Program-made: the position numbers and the translations under genes
Notes under the pieces: generated by a model
The model's database searches: none
What the model was told of the DNA's origin: nothing
Seen by the model: the letters and a program-made list of their open reading frames with translations, nothing else
Assembly (NCBI GenBank): GCA_009773455.1
Contig: WSXU01000010.1
Location: forward strand, 20,740-84,739
Source of the DNA: Bacteroidota bacterium
Lineage (GTDB): Bacteria > Bacteroidota > Bacteroidia > Bacteroidales > Lentimicrobiaceae
Reading direction: 5' to 3'
DNA: 64,000 nucleotides
Shown here: positions 35,330 through 44,528 of the stretch, one piece after another
How positions within the stretch are numbered: the stretch's first letter is position 1
How the letters are laid out: the number at the start of each line of letters is the position of its first letter

Positions 35330-36073
35330 TCAGTCCATATCTTCCATCAATTCATCCGTCAGTTCAAGGTTATGAAAAACATTGCTGACATCGTCGTCCT
35401 CTTCAAAAAAATCAATCAGTCTCATAACCTTCCTGGCAGCTTCCTTATCAAGTTTTACCGTGTCTTTCGGAATCCGCTGAAGTTCTGCATTCTCGGGTTC
35501 AATGCCCATTTCTTCCAGTTTCTTTACCATAGCACCGAAGTCTTCCATAGCGGTGGTGATGGTAATGCTTTCTTCCTCAACCTGAATGTCTTCAGCTCCC
35601 GCATCAATCACTTCCATTTCAAATTCGTCCAGGTTAATGGTGCCTTTTGGAATGGTGAAAACCCCTTTCCTGTCGAACAGGAATGCCAGTGATCCGTTGG
35701 TTCCCAGGTTTCCGCCGAATTTGTTGAAATAGGAGCGTATGTTGGAGATGGTGCGCTGCTGGTTATCGGTGGTGCATTCGATATAGACGGCAATGGCATT
35801 GGGAGCATATCCTTCATACGTGGCCTCAATATAGTTGGCACCATCTTTCTCAGCACCCTTGTTGATAGCCCTGGTAATGTTATCTTTGGGCATACTGGCA
35901 CCTTTAGCATTGGAGATCGCAAGCCTGAGCCGGGGATTCCCGTCGGGGTCCGGCCCGCCTTCCTTTACGGCTACAGTAATTTCTTTGATGATCCTGGAAA
36001 ATATTTTTGAGCGTTTTGCATCCAGGGCGCCCTTCTTACGCTTAATGGTTGACCATTTATTGTGTCCTGACAT
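35330..36073 (-). CDS. yebC: YebC/PmpR-family protein
   Basis: A 247-residue YebC-family protein; members act as transcription regulators and, in recent work, as translation factors for proline-rich stretches. The N-terminus MSGHNKWSTIKRKKGALDAK, the AISNAKGASMPKDNITRAI block, and YEGYAPNAIAVYIE are family hallmarks. The acidic C-terminal tail (DFFEEDDDVSNVFHN) is typical. Length normal. Upstream lies a terminator that isolates it from the GIN-domain gene. Confidence 0.95.
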   Translation of the reverse strand: MSGHNKWSTIKRKKGALDAKRSKIFSRIIKEITVAVKEGGPDPDGNPRLRLAISNAKGASMPKDNITRAINKGAEKDGANYIEATYEGYAPNAIAVYIECTTDNQQRTISNIRSYFNKFGGNLGTNGSLAFLFDRKGVFTIPKGTINLDEFEMEVIDAGAEDIQVEEESITITTAMEDFGAMVKKLEEMGIEPENAELQRIPKDTVKLDKEAARKVMRLIDFFEEDDDVSNVFHNLELTDELMEDMD

Positions 36074-36181
36074 ATTGTAGTGGTTGTTTATTTATCAGCG
36101 ATGTCCTTCCTGAAAACCTTGTTGCATTTATTGCCGGCCTTTTTCGAGGGGGTAAATTTAATACTTTTTTTATAATGGAAA

Positions 36182-36211
36182 AATGCTGCCTCCCTTTCGG
36201 GCGACAGCATT
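36182..36211 (-). terminator. Terminator after the GIN-domain protein
   Basis: Imperfect hairpin with outer arms AATGCTG/CAGCATT and inner CCC/GGG, followed on the minus strand by a T-run; lies 24 bp past the stop at 36235. Confidence 0.6.
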
Positions 36212-36234
36212 GGCAGATGCAACTTTAGCGCTGA

Positions 36235-37788
36235 TTACCAGCTTGAGAGGGTTATACCCACGGCAAACGGGTAGAGTTCAGGGCCGCGGTTATCTTTGAA
36301 CAGTGTAGTGAGTGAGTAGTTGGCATAGAGGTTTACCTTACCCCAGCCGATGCGCGCAGTCAGATCGAATTTAAACGGATTGATATCGTAATCATTTTTG
36401 TCTCTGAATTTGTCCTTTTGCTTTGCCCCATCGTTATAGGCCATTTTAGTATGGGCACCAATCCTGAGGCCGGTCAATACCCCGGCACTGATGTGGAAAC
36501 TGTTCTTGTTCGCAAATCTGTTGGTCTGATACTCAAACAAGACGGGTAAAGTAAGATAGTTTACCACCAGTTTACTTTTGGTATAATTAACACCTTCGAC
36601 ATTAAGAGTATCTCCGGTTATCCCTGTGTTATCACGGCCAATTTTAATATTGTCATCAAATCTGTAATTGTTCCATTCAAACCCAAGCCCGGTGGTTAGT
36701 CCGAAATTTTTGCCAATCAGGTTGAAATTCTGTTCGAAGAAGTTTAATGATACATTGATGGACTTTTCATACCGAAGTTCAAGAAACTTATAATTATCCT
36801 CCAGGATATCGAAGCCCATGTCTTTATTCAGATAACCATTGATACCCATGTCAAAACCGCCCCAGTGACCATCGAAGCGGTCGCTCTTGTTGCGTTTGAA
36901 ATCAACATTCCCTTCTTCATCAACTTCAAGTTCCCGGTCACCGATTTTTATGGTTGTCGGATCGCCTTCGAAAACCTTGACCTGAATGTCACCAATACTT
37001 ATCAATGTAGAATCACCTTCTTCCGCTGTGCTTACAATTCCTTCCATATCTTCGGCATCAGGGTTTTCAGGATTTTCAAACTGGAAAGAATAAGTGCCGG
37101 GTTCACTGATCTTCGGTGTTTCAGAATCATCAAAGTAAGTAATTGAACCAGCCCCGCTGACTTCAGTTTTAAGCTCACTGATGGCATAAACCCTTGCTTT
37201 TGCAGCACCACTGACATTAGCATTTGAAGTTTGGGTAGCGAGTTCCATGGCATCCAGAAATGCTGCTCCGGAGATGTTCGAATTATGGCTTGCGGCTTTT
37301 CCTTTCAGGATTACTTTGGCGGCACCACTGATATCACTCTTCAGTGCCTGAACATCCAGTTCCATATTTAATTTTGCAGCACCACTGGCATCGATGCTCA
37401 GGTCTGAAATTTTTATTTCGCCCTCCGTATCCAGGCGGGCAGCACCATCAAGTTCAATCACCCTGATATCCGGTGTCTTGATGTAAATCTTCATAGCGGT
37501 CGGGTTTTTCAATCCGTCAGAGGAGATAATCAGGCGATTATTTTCAACAACAGTCTGGATTTTATCCTGGTAATTATCATCTGTTTCAACAGTAACCAGG
37601 GCTGGTTCACCCTGGACAAGTTCGATTTGAAAAGCGCTTCCGGCTTCAATTTCTGTAAACGGAGCGAGTGGACGGTCCTGTTTGACAAGATTTCCGCTGC
37701 CTTTGGATTGCGCATATGCCGAAAGGCTTAATGTCAGGATCAGAATAGCAAGTATTGCAGATTTCTGAAGGGTTAGGGTAGTTTTCAT
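36235..37788 (-). CDS. GIN-domain (DUF2807) plus beta-barrel outer-membrane protein
   Basis: A 517-residue exported protein. Signal peptide at 1-26 (SAYAQ), then a DUF2807/putative auto-transporter adhesin head (about 38-240), marked by recurrent SGAAK/SGAG turns in a right-handed beta-helix-like array (for example DASGAAKLNME, SDISGAAKVIL, SNISGAAFLDA). A linker with acidic and Gly-rich sequence (about 245-315) leads into a C-terminal PorT-like beta-barrel ending in SSW. Fusion of a GIN head to a barrel is unusual but consistent along one uninterrupted frame. Likely surface-exposed; the ECF sigma factor upstream could control it. Confidence 0.8.
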   Translation of the reverse strand: MKTTLTLQKSAILAILILTLSLSAYAQSKGSGNLVKQDRPLAPFTEIEAGSAFQIELVQGEPALVTVETDDNYQDKIQTVVENNRLIISSDGLKNPTAMKIYIKTPDIRVIELDGAARLDTEGEIKISDLSIDASGAAKLNMELDVQALKSDISGAAKVILKGKAASHNSNISGAAFLDAMELATQTSNANVSGAAKARVYAISELKTEVSGAGSITYFDDSETPKISEPGTYSFQFENPENPDAEDMEGIVSTAEEGDSTLISIGDIQVKVFEGDPTTIKIGDRELEVDEEGNVDFKRNKSDRFDGHWGGFDMGINGYLNKDMGFDILEDNYKFLELRYEKSINVSLNFFEQNFNLIGKNFGLTTGLGFEWNNYRFDDNIKIGRDNTGITGDTLNVEGVNYTKSKLVVNYLTLPVLFEYQTNRFANKNSFHISAGVLTGLRIGAHTKMAYNDGAKQKDKFRDKNDYDINPFKFDLTARIGWGKVNLYANYSLTTLFKDNRGPELYPFAVGITLSSW

Positions 37789-37929
37789 TGTTTTATGGTT
37801 TGATATCGTGTTTTCTTTGTGACGGGAATTCAGGATATTTTGTTACAACTGTTTTAAATAAATTTAATGCCCATGAAGTTTGAAGCATTCTGATAAACAA
37901 TTGTCATGATTCCGGGAACGGGTTGCTGA

Positions 37930-39066
37930 TCAGTATGGTTTCCGGCTGAATGAATACCCTGAACCTTCTTCGGTAATAATTACCTTTTCAGTATGGCCAT
38001 CAGGTTTAGCTACCCGCTGAAGTTTTATATCGTTGTCGGTAAGCATATTAATTCCTTCAATGCCAAGATCGGCCAGCATCCAGCCATTGATAGACTCAGG
38101 TACCAGCGAAACAATCTGTGCCCCGCTCCTGATCAGACTGTTGATTCGTTTAACGGTTTTGGTTCTCGCCAGCGGCAGACTGTTAGTTGTTGCGACTTCA
38201 GGTTCAAGACCTGCAAGCATAGCTTCCTGCGATTTTCTGATCTCGTCGAAAAGGGAAGAGTAGAAGTTCCGGCTACCCCCGTTGAAAGGTTCAGGAGTAT
38301 GATTTATAAAATGCCTTGATGGAACAGGACTGATTTCACCCTGTTCCCGCTTTTTATTTTCAGGGGGAACAATTCCGGCTTTCACAGTCGCTTTTATACC
38401 GGTTTTCGGAGCCGGATTTCCTGAATTAACATTGATCTTCTGCGATGGTCTGACACTGGTGGTTTTTACCTGTACCGAATCCCTGACGGTTGCTTGTGCG
38501 GCCGGTTTCTCCTTGCCTTTAATATTTTCAGCAACATTTATTATTTGTTGGCTTTCAGGCCTCAGATAGAATGAAATGAGGATAAGGATGGCGGCTGCGG
38601 CTGCACTGAAATAGATGATTCTCATGAAACCACCGGCAACTGGTTTTTTCAGCAGGCGGGGTTCGGGATATCTGATGGCAGGATCTGCTTTTAGTCTTGT
38701 CAGCTTGAAAAGTTCGTATTCTTTTTTTAAAACCGGATTCCGGCTGATGAAGTTTTCGATGGCTTTATGCCCTGATGCGGAAAGATCTCCTTCAAGAGCT
38801 GCGATAAAATAATGATTATAGTTGGAGGTATTCAGGTGGATAGCATCAACATCCGCTGGTTGGATGAGCGCATCCTTGAAATTGTATACAACGCCTGAAT
38901 CCGGTTTCAGTGAAATTGAAGCAAGTTCTGAAGCTTCCTCTTTCAGGTCGGGATTCTGCTCAAGGAACAACAATAACTCGGCTGTTTTGACCGGGTCGAG
39001 GGTTTTGTCGAGGTAACCGATGATGAATTCCTCGTAATTTGTTCTGTCTATTTTCATTTTTCCCAT
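37930..39066 (-). CDS. Putative anti-sigma-like membrane protein
   Basis: A 378-residue protein with one membrane helix at about 154-172 (YFSAAAAAILILISFYL). The N-terminal 140 residues are helical and acidic, starting with NYEEFIIGYLDKTLDPVK, the zinc-free look of an anti-sigma cytoplasmic domain that often pairs with ECF sigma factors in Bacteroidota. The C-terminal periplasmic part is low-complexity and proline/lysine rich with a short ordered region at the end. It starts 27 bp after the sigma-factor stop, so the pair is an operon. The anti-sigma role is inference from context. Confidence 0.6.
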   Translation of the reverse strand: MGKMKIDRTNYEEFIIGYLDKTLDPVKTAELLLFLEQNPDLKEEASELASISLKPDSGVVYNFKDALIQPADVDAIHLNTSNYNHYFIAALEGDLSASGHKAIENFISRNPVLKKEYELFKLTRLKADPAIRYPEPRLLKKPVAGGFMRIIYFSAAAAAILILISFYLRPESQQIINVAENIKGKEKPAAQATVRDSVQVKTTSVRPSQKINVNSGNPAPKTGIKATVKAGIVPPENKKREQGEISPVPSRHFINHTPEPFNGGSRNFYSSLFDEIRKSQEAMLAGLEPEVATTNSLPLARTKTVKRINSLIRSGAQIVSLVPESINGWMLADLGIEGINMLTDNDIKLQRVAKPDGHTEKVIITEEGSGYSFSRKPY

Positions 39067-39092
39067 GGCATCTCTCTCCTTATGCCTAAGAT

Positions 39093-39578
39093 TTAAATAA
39101 CACTGTCAAGGCTTCCTATATATTCTTTCAGGCTTACCCTTGCCCTGTAAATATATACTTTCACCTGTGATTCATTCAGGCCGGTAATTTTTCCGATTTC
39201 TTCGTAGGAATACCCTTCATAGTCTCTAAGGGTAATCACCGCTTTCTGAATTTCCGGCAATTTAGCCAGAGCAAGATTCAACACCTGCTGCAGGTCATTG
39301 TAAGTGTTGCTGACAGTAAGTCTGTCAGAAACAGCTTCGTCAAGGCCTGTGGTTCTTTTGAATCTCCTGATATCGTCAATCATGGTGTGGTAGGCAGTTG
39401 TAAACAGGTACGACTTTGCTTTCTCTGACGAAATCTCCCCGGATTTTTCCCACATTTTAAAGAATGAATCCTGCACAATATCACGTGCACGTTCTTCATC
39501 CCCTATATTTTTAAGGATAAATCGGTAGACTCTGTCTGAGTAATTGCTTACACAACTATTGTATTCCGCTGCTGTCAT
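39093..39578 (-). CDS. ECF-type RNA polymerase sigma factor
   Basis: A 161-residue sigma-70 family factor with region 2 (DRVYRFILKNIGDEERARDIVQDSFFKMW, quoted in parts: YRFILKNIGDEERARDI and VQDSFFKMWEKSG) and region 4 (LPEIQKAVITLRDYEGYSY, then EEIGKITGLNESQVKVYIYR). Size and spacing match ECF sigma factors. The next gene encodes a one-helix membrane protein likely to be its antagonist, and the GIN-domain gene beyond may be a target. Divergent from the PAS kinase gene. Confidence 0.9.
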   Translation of the reverse strand: MTAAEYNSCVSNYSDRVYRFILKNIGDEERARDIVQDSFFKMWEKSGEISSEKAKSYLFTTAYHTMIDDIRRFKRTTGLDEAVSDRLTVSNTYNDLQQVLNLALAKLPEIQKAVITLRDYEGYSYEEIGKITGLNESQVKVYIYRARVSLKEYIGSLDSVI

Positions 39579-39772
39579 CTGCCCTGATTGGTTCAGTCGG
39601 TTGTTACTAAGACAATTCTGAAGCTGAAAAGTTACAGAGATTCAGCAATTTTACGATATTATTTATGGATGACATAAATACCGGTATCATCCGATGATTA
39701 CAAATGCCTGATTTTTCTATTAATCTTTGAATCCCTGTGTTTCGCAGGGATGCCAGAAATTAATGAAAACCT

Positions 39773-41332
39773 ATGGTTACGTATAAACTACCGGAATTGT
39801 TCTCTCCTGATGAAGGTCAGCTGGTTGCTCTTCCGGCCAATCCAAACCTTCCCGGCTATTCAGTATATTCTTATATCAGGGCGGCAGGAAAGGCCCCATT
39901 GACCTATACTTTCAACAACAGCAGGTCAGGCCAGCCGTTTTCGGGTTTCGACAAGCCATTGTCGGAGTTGTGGTCTGATACACTTGGATTGCTGATGGAG
40001 CAAGCCGAAGAAGAGGATGAAAGGATCATCGAAGGCGGATTGCCTGTTGAATATACCCGCGAAATATCGTTTGAAGGGATCGATTATAAGTTTCTGATCA
40101 GTAAATTTCCTTTCACAACATCCGGGGGCGAATCATTCCTGCTTTCATCGTTCAGGAATGTCACTTTCTTTCTCGACAGCATCAATGAGATTGGCAGCCG
40201 GAAAGTCCTGTTCAGCCTGGTAGCCGAAAATATGTCAGATGTATTCTGTGTGGTCGATATGGACGCCCGTATTGCATTTCTGAGTGCATCAATAAAAAAA
40301 CTTACCGGATATTCTGCCGAAGAACTTGCAGCAATACCTGTGAGCCACCTTCTGACTCCCGAATCGCTCGAAACCGGCCTGAAGATATGGAGCAGATTCA
40401 AAGACCCTGTCGAAAATGGCGCAGATGCTTTGGCTGAGAATAAGCCGGAACTTTTTGAAATAGAGTTTATCAGGGCCGACAAAGTGAAGCGGTGGGCTGA
40501 AGTTACAGCAGCGACTTTCAGCGGTCCTGACGGGTGTATCCTGGGTGTTCACGGGTTGATCAGGGATATTACCGAGCGGAAAGCCCGGCATGATGCCATG
40601 CGGAGTTCGCTTAAACATGAGATTGAACTGAGTAATGTCAAATCAAAATACATCTCGACCATCTCGCACGAGTTCAGGACGCCGCTGTCTATCATTTACA
40701 GTAATCTACAGTTGCTTGAAAATCACAGGTTTCAGCTTGATGCAGAAACCATCAACGATGCATTTGAACTGAGCCGTATGGCAGTGAAATCATTGTTAAG
40801 GGTTCTGGACAAGGTTACAGTAATAGATGCAGTAAACAAGGGTAAGCTTGAATTCAAGCCGGCAATGGCTGATATGGAGAAACTGTGCCGGAATCTGGTG
40901 AAGGATCTGAATGAAATGGAAATGGTTCCTGACCGGATAGATCTTATTATTCATCAGATACCTTCTGAGGTCTGGATTGATGAATCGCTATTTAGTCATA
41001 TCTTTACGAACCTTTTGCTGAATGCACTGAACTTTTCGGACAAGAAACAGCGGGTGCAGTTTGAAATCAGCATGATTTCTTCAGATTCAGCTGGTTTTGT
41101 TATTACTGACCATGGAATCGGAATACCTGAAGAGGAAATGAATTATATATTTGAACCCTTTTACAGGACCAGTAATGCCAGAAATGCAAGAGGTTCAGGT
41201 CTTGGTCTGGCAGTTGTCAGGGATTGTCTGAAGCTGCACAACGGAGAAATCAGTTTCGAAAGCAGTTTGGGTGTTGGTTCCGTTTTTAAAGTAATTCTTC
41301 CTGTTACACGGGATTCCCGGGCAACGGAGTAA
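39773..41332 (+). CDS. PAS-domain sensor histidine kinase (soluble)
   Basis: A 519-residue kinase without membrane helices. Residues 1 to about 140 form an N-terminal region that I do not recognise (it may be a divergent PAS or other sensor fold). A PAS domain covers about 145-275 (NMSDVFCVVDMDARIAFLSASI, read in parts; then KKLTGYSAEELAAIP), followed by a PAC-like GLIRDITERKARH. HisKA with ISHEFRTPLSI at about 300, and an ATPase domain with N-box NLLLNALNF, DHGIGIPEEE and GSGLGLAVV. Eight bases before the response-regulator gene, so a cognate pair. Confidence 0.88.
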   Translation: MVTYKLPELFSPDEGQLVALPANPNLPGYSVYSYIRAAGKAPLTYTFNNSRSGQPFSGFDKPLSELWSDTLGLLMEQAEEEDERIIEGGLPVEYTREISFEGIDYKFLISKFPFTTSGGESFLLSSFRNVTFFLDSINEIGSRKVLFSLVAENMSDVFCVVDMDARIAFLSASIKKLTGYSAEELAAIPVSHLLTPESLETGLKIWSRFKDPVENGADALAENKPELFEIEFIRADKVKRWAEVTAATFSGPDGCILGVHGLIRDITERKARHDAMRSSLKHEIELSNVKSKYISTISHEFRTPLSIIYSNLQLLENHRFQLDAETINDAFELSRMAVKSLLRVLDKVTVIDAVNKGKLEFKPAMADMEKLCRNLVKDLNEMEMVPDRIDLIIHQIPSEVWIDESLFSHIFTNLLLNALNFSDKKQRVQFEISMISSDSAGFVITDHGIGIPEEEMNYIFEPFYRTSNARNARGSGLGLAVVRDCLKLHNGEISFESSLGVGSVFKVILPVTRDSRATE

Positions 41333-41340
41333 AACTACAA

Positions 41341-42468
41341 ATGATGTCGAAGAGTGATGCAAACAATGTGAAAATCCTTCTGGTTGAGGATGATAAAGCC
41401 CTGGCAATTACCATTTCCAACCTTCTGCGCGTGAAAGGTTACGATGTAACCCATGCCGGAGATGGAGCTGCCGGAATTCAGAAAGCTTTTGCGCTTTTAC
41501 CTGATCTGATTCTCTGCGATATTTCAATGAATGAGATAAGCGGTTATGATGTATTCAATGTTCTCAAGGAGAGTTCGGCCACTGCTATGATTCCGTTTGT
41601 TTTTCTGACAGCCAAATCGGATCTCAAGGACATACGTTTCGGAATGCAGCTGGGTGCAGATGATTACATAGTGAAGCCGTTTGAATACGACGAACTGCTG
41701 ACTTCCATAGCCACCCGTTTGAATAAGGCTGAAGCGCACCGTAAGGCCAATGAGGAGAAATTCATAGCCTTGTCGATGATCTCACCTTATGGTATTTATA
41801 TCTATCAGGAAGACCGCTTTATTGAAACCAACCCGAGTCTGTCATCAACCCTTGGTTATGGCCGTGAAGAGCTGCTCAGTATGGGTTTTGATGATCTGAT
41901 CTATGAGGAAGACAAACCTGCCGCCATCGAAAAAATTAGCAGGTGTCAGCGTGGATTTGAAAAGGAAATTCACATCAGTTTCAGGGTGAAACAAAAGGAT
42001 GGCAAAGTTCTCAATATGGAGTTGTTTGGTATCGAAGGGCTAAAGGTAAAAGGCCGTTCCAGCCTGATTGGCATGATGACCATCAGCAAACCTGAAATTC
42101 AGGAAACATCCGGACTCGAAAAGCTGAGCATAAGTGAAATTGAAGAATTTGAGAAAGCAGTTGACCTGATTGCCGGGAAACGCAGTTATGTTTCGACAGA
42201 ACTTATCAATAAACTCATCTCTGTTTTCCGTGACAATGAAGCCGTCAAAGGAAAACCGGCTGAAGATGTCATCAATTTCTCCGAGCGTGAACTTGAGGTA
42301 CTGGGTTATGTATGCAAGGGGCTGTCAACCAAGGAAATCGCTGATAAAATGTTCATCAGCAGCCGTACTGTTGAAAAGCACCGGGCCAACCTTATGACTA
42401 AAACCGATGCAAAGAATATCATCGAGGTCATCATTTATGCTGTGAAGCATAAACTGATCGATATTTGA
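41341..42468 (+). CDS. Response regulator with REC-PAS-LuxR domains
   Basis: A 375-residue regulator. REC domain with E/D pair (VEDD, 16-19) and phospho-acceptor D60 (LILCDISMNEISG), and the switch Lys in IVKPFEYDEL. A PAS domain occupies about 135-250 (SPYGIYIYQEDRFIETNP, then LSSTLGYGREELLS). The C-terminal LuxR helix-turn-helix at about 310-370 has FSERELEVLGYVCKGLSTKE and SSRTVEKHRANLM. The internal PAS between receiver and DNA-binding domain is a less common layout and may add a second input. Adjacent to its probable kinase; targets unknown. Confidence 0.88.
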   Translation: MMSKSDANNVKILLVEDDKALAITISNLLRVKGYDVTHAGDGAAGIQKAFALLPDLILCDISMNEISGYDVFNVLKESSATAMIPFVFLTAKSDLKDIRFGMQLGADDYIVKPFEYDELLTSIATRLNKAEAHRKANEEKFIALSMISPYGIYIYQEDRFIETNPSLSSTLGYGREELLSMGFDDLIYEEDKPAAIEKISRCQRGFEKEIHISFRVKQKDGKVLNMELFGIEGLKVKGRSSLIGMMTISKPEIQETSGLEKLSISEIEEFEKAVDLIAGKRSYVSTELINKLISVFRDNEAVKGKPAEDVINFSERELEVLGYVCKGLSTKEIADKMFISSRTVEKHRANLMTKTDAKNIIEVIIYAVKHKLIDI

Positions 42469-42478
42469 TATTATTCTT

Positions 42479-44266
42479 CTAATCAAGCTTCAAAACCGCA
42501 AGGAATGCAGTCTGCGGAACTTCAACGTTGCCTACCTGACGCATGCGTTTCTTACCCTTCTTCTGTTTTTCAAGCAGTTTTCTTTTGCGTGTAATATCGC
42601 CACCATAGCATTTGGCGGTAACATCCTTACGCACAGCTTTAACCGTTTCGCGGGCAATCACCTTGGCACCGATCGCAGCCTGGATGGCAATGTCAAATTG
42701 TTGCCTTGGTATCAGTTCCCTGAGTTTAGAGCACATCCGGCGACCGAAATCATAGGCATTGTCCTGGTGAATCAGGGTAGAGAGTGCATCAACAGGTTCT
42801 CCGTTCAGCAGAATGTCGAGCCTGACCAGTTTCGCCTGTTTGTATCCTGTAATATGGTAGTCAAACGAAGCGTAACCTTTTGATATACTCTTCAGTTTAT
42901 CGTAGAAATCAAAAACGATTTCACCCAGTGGCAGTTCAACAGTAAGTTCTATCCTGTCGCTGGTAAGATAAATCTGGTTCTTCAGCATTCCGCGTTTGCC
43001 GATGCAGAGGGTCATAACAGCCCCAACGTATTCCGATTTCGAAATAATCTGGGCTGTGATGTATGGCTCTTCGATATAATCAAGGTAATTGGGTGCCGGC
43101 AGGCCTGAAGGGTTGTGCACCTCAATCATCTCGCCCTTGGTTGTGTAGGCTTTGTAGGATACGTTGGGTACGGTAGTGATCACATCCATGTCAAACTCAC
43201 GGTCGAGCCTTTCCTGGATGATCTCCATGTGTAACAGGCCCAGAAAGCCGCATCTGAATCCAAATCCTAGAGCAGCCGATGATTCAGGTTCAAAAACCAG
43301 GGAAGCATCGTTGAGCTGCAGGCGTTCCATAGAAGCACGGAGCTCTTCATAATCATCGGCATCGATCGGATAAATACCGGCATAAACCATAGGTTTAACA
43401 TTGGTAAACCCTTCAATGGCTTTTTCACACGGGTTTTTAACATGCGTGATGGTATCGCCCACCTTTACCTCCCGCGAAGCCTTTATCCCGGAGATGATAT
43501 AACCAACGTCCCCCGCACTAAGCACATCCCTGGGCTGCTGTACCAGTTTGAGTACACCGACTTCATCGGCGTTATATTCTTTGCCGGTTGCAAAGAATTT
43601 CACGAGTTCACCTTTACGGATCTGGCCGTTAAAAATCCTGAAATAAGCAATGATACCCCTGAATGAGTTAAATACAGAATCGAAAATCAAAGCCTGTAGT
43701 GGTGCTTCAGGATCACCTGAAGGAGCAGGAACACGTTTGATGATGGCTTCAAGAATAAGGTCAACTCCCATTCCCGTTTTTCCGCTGGCCCTGATGATTT
43801 CTTCAGGTTTGCAGCCGATCAGGTCGATGATCTGTTCTTCTACATCCTCGGGCATGGCATTATCCATGTCCATTTTGTTCATGATCGGGATAATTTCAAG
43901 ATCATGTTCCAAAGCCAGATAGAGGTTCGAAATGGTCTGGGCCTGAATGCCCTGTGTGGCATCAATGATCAGCAAAGCACCTTCGCAGGCTGCGATAGAT
44001 CTTGAAACCTCGTATGAGAAGTCAACGTGGCCGGGGGTGTCAATAAGATTCAGTTTGTAATTTTCTCCTTCAAATTTATATTCCATCTGAATGGCGTGGC
44101 TCTTGATTGTAATGCCACGTTCACGCTCGAGATCCATGTCGTCGAGCACCTGATCCTGAGTCTGCCGTTCAGTAAGCGTGCCGGTAAATTCGAGCAACCT
44201 GTCGGCCAGGGTACTTTTACCGTGGTCTATGTGTGCTATGATGCAGAAGTTGCGTGTGTTTTTCAT
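42479..44266 (-). CDS. lepA: Elongation factor 4 (LepA)
   Basis: A ribosome-associated GTPase that back-translocates or remodels stalled ribosomes. The 595-residue sequence has the G1 motif AHIDHGKST (11-19), G2 RERGITIK, G3 DTPGH, G4 NKMD, and the LepA-specific C-terminal domain with GYASFDYH and [21 protein letters not shown] (quoted in parts). Length normal. A TAAATTTG box lies six bases before the start, predicting an almost leaderless message. Confidence 0.97.
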   Translation of the reverse strand: MKNTRNFCIIAHIDHGKSTLADRLLEFTGTLTERQTQDQVLDDMDLERERGITIKSHAIQMEYKFEGENYKLNLIDTPGHVDFSYEVSRSIAACEGALLIIDATQGIQAQTISNLYLALEHDLEIIPIMNKMDMDNAMPEDVEEQIIDLIGCKPEEIIRASGKTGMGVDLILEAIIKRVPAPSGDPEAPLQALIFDSVFNSFRGIIAYFRIFNGQIRKGELVKFFATGKEYNADEVGVLKLVQQPRDVLSAGDVGYIISGIKASREVKVGDTITHVKNPCEKAIEGFTNVKPMVYAGIYPIDADDYEELRASMERLQLNDASLVFEPESSAALGFGFRCGFLGLLHMEIIQERLDREFDMDVITTVPNVSYKAYTTKGEMIEVHNPSGLPAPNYLDYIEEPYITAQIISKSEYVGAVMTLCIGKRGMLKNQIYLTSDRIELTVELPLGEIVFDFYDKLKSISKGYASFDYHITGYKQAKLVRLDILLNGEPVDALSTLIHQDNAYDFGRRMCSKLRELIPRQQFDIAIQAAIGAKVIARETVKAVRKDVTAKCYGGDITRKRKLLEKQKKGKKRMRQVGNVEVPQTAFLAVLKLD

Positions 44267-44271
44267 CGGTG

Positions 44272-44279
44272 CAAATTTA
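44272..44279 (-). promoter_or_regulatory. Candidate -7 box of lepA
   Basis: TAAATTTG on the minus strand, ending six bases from the lepA ATG at 44266. No clear -33 element. Confidence 0.4.
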
Positions 44280-44474
44280 AGGCGAATTCCCTTAACTTGT
44301 TATGGTTAAATATTACATGCATCAGGCGGTGATTTTTCGCAATCGATTGCAGGTTTGCCACCCATTCTGACCCTCCTGAAATTCTCAAAAAATGTGATCA
44401 TAAAATATTGTATATTAGTAAGATATAATAAAATATCGGATTGAGTATGATTTTTATTTAAGCAGAAAATAAAC

Positions 44475-44482
44475 TATCTTTG
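44475..44482 (+). promoter_or_regulatory. Promoter -7 box of gap
   Basis: TATCTTTG with a T-rich -33 region about 20 bases upstream; a leader of about 40 nt precedes the ATG at 44529. Confidence 0.55.
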
Positions 44483-44528
44483 CACTGGTTTTTTTAGAAG
44501 GAAATTCATAAACCTAAATTTGAAAAAT

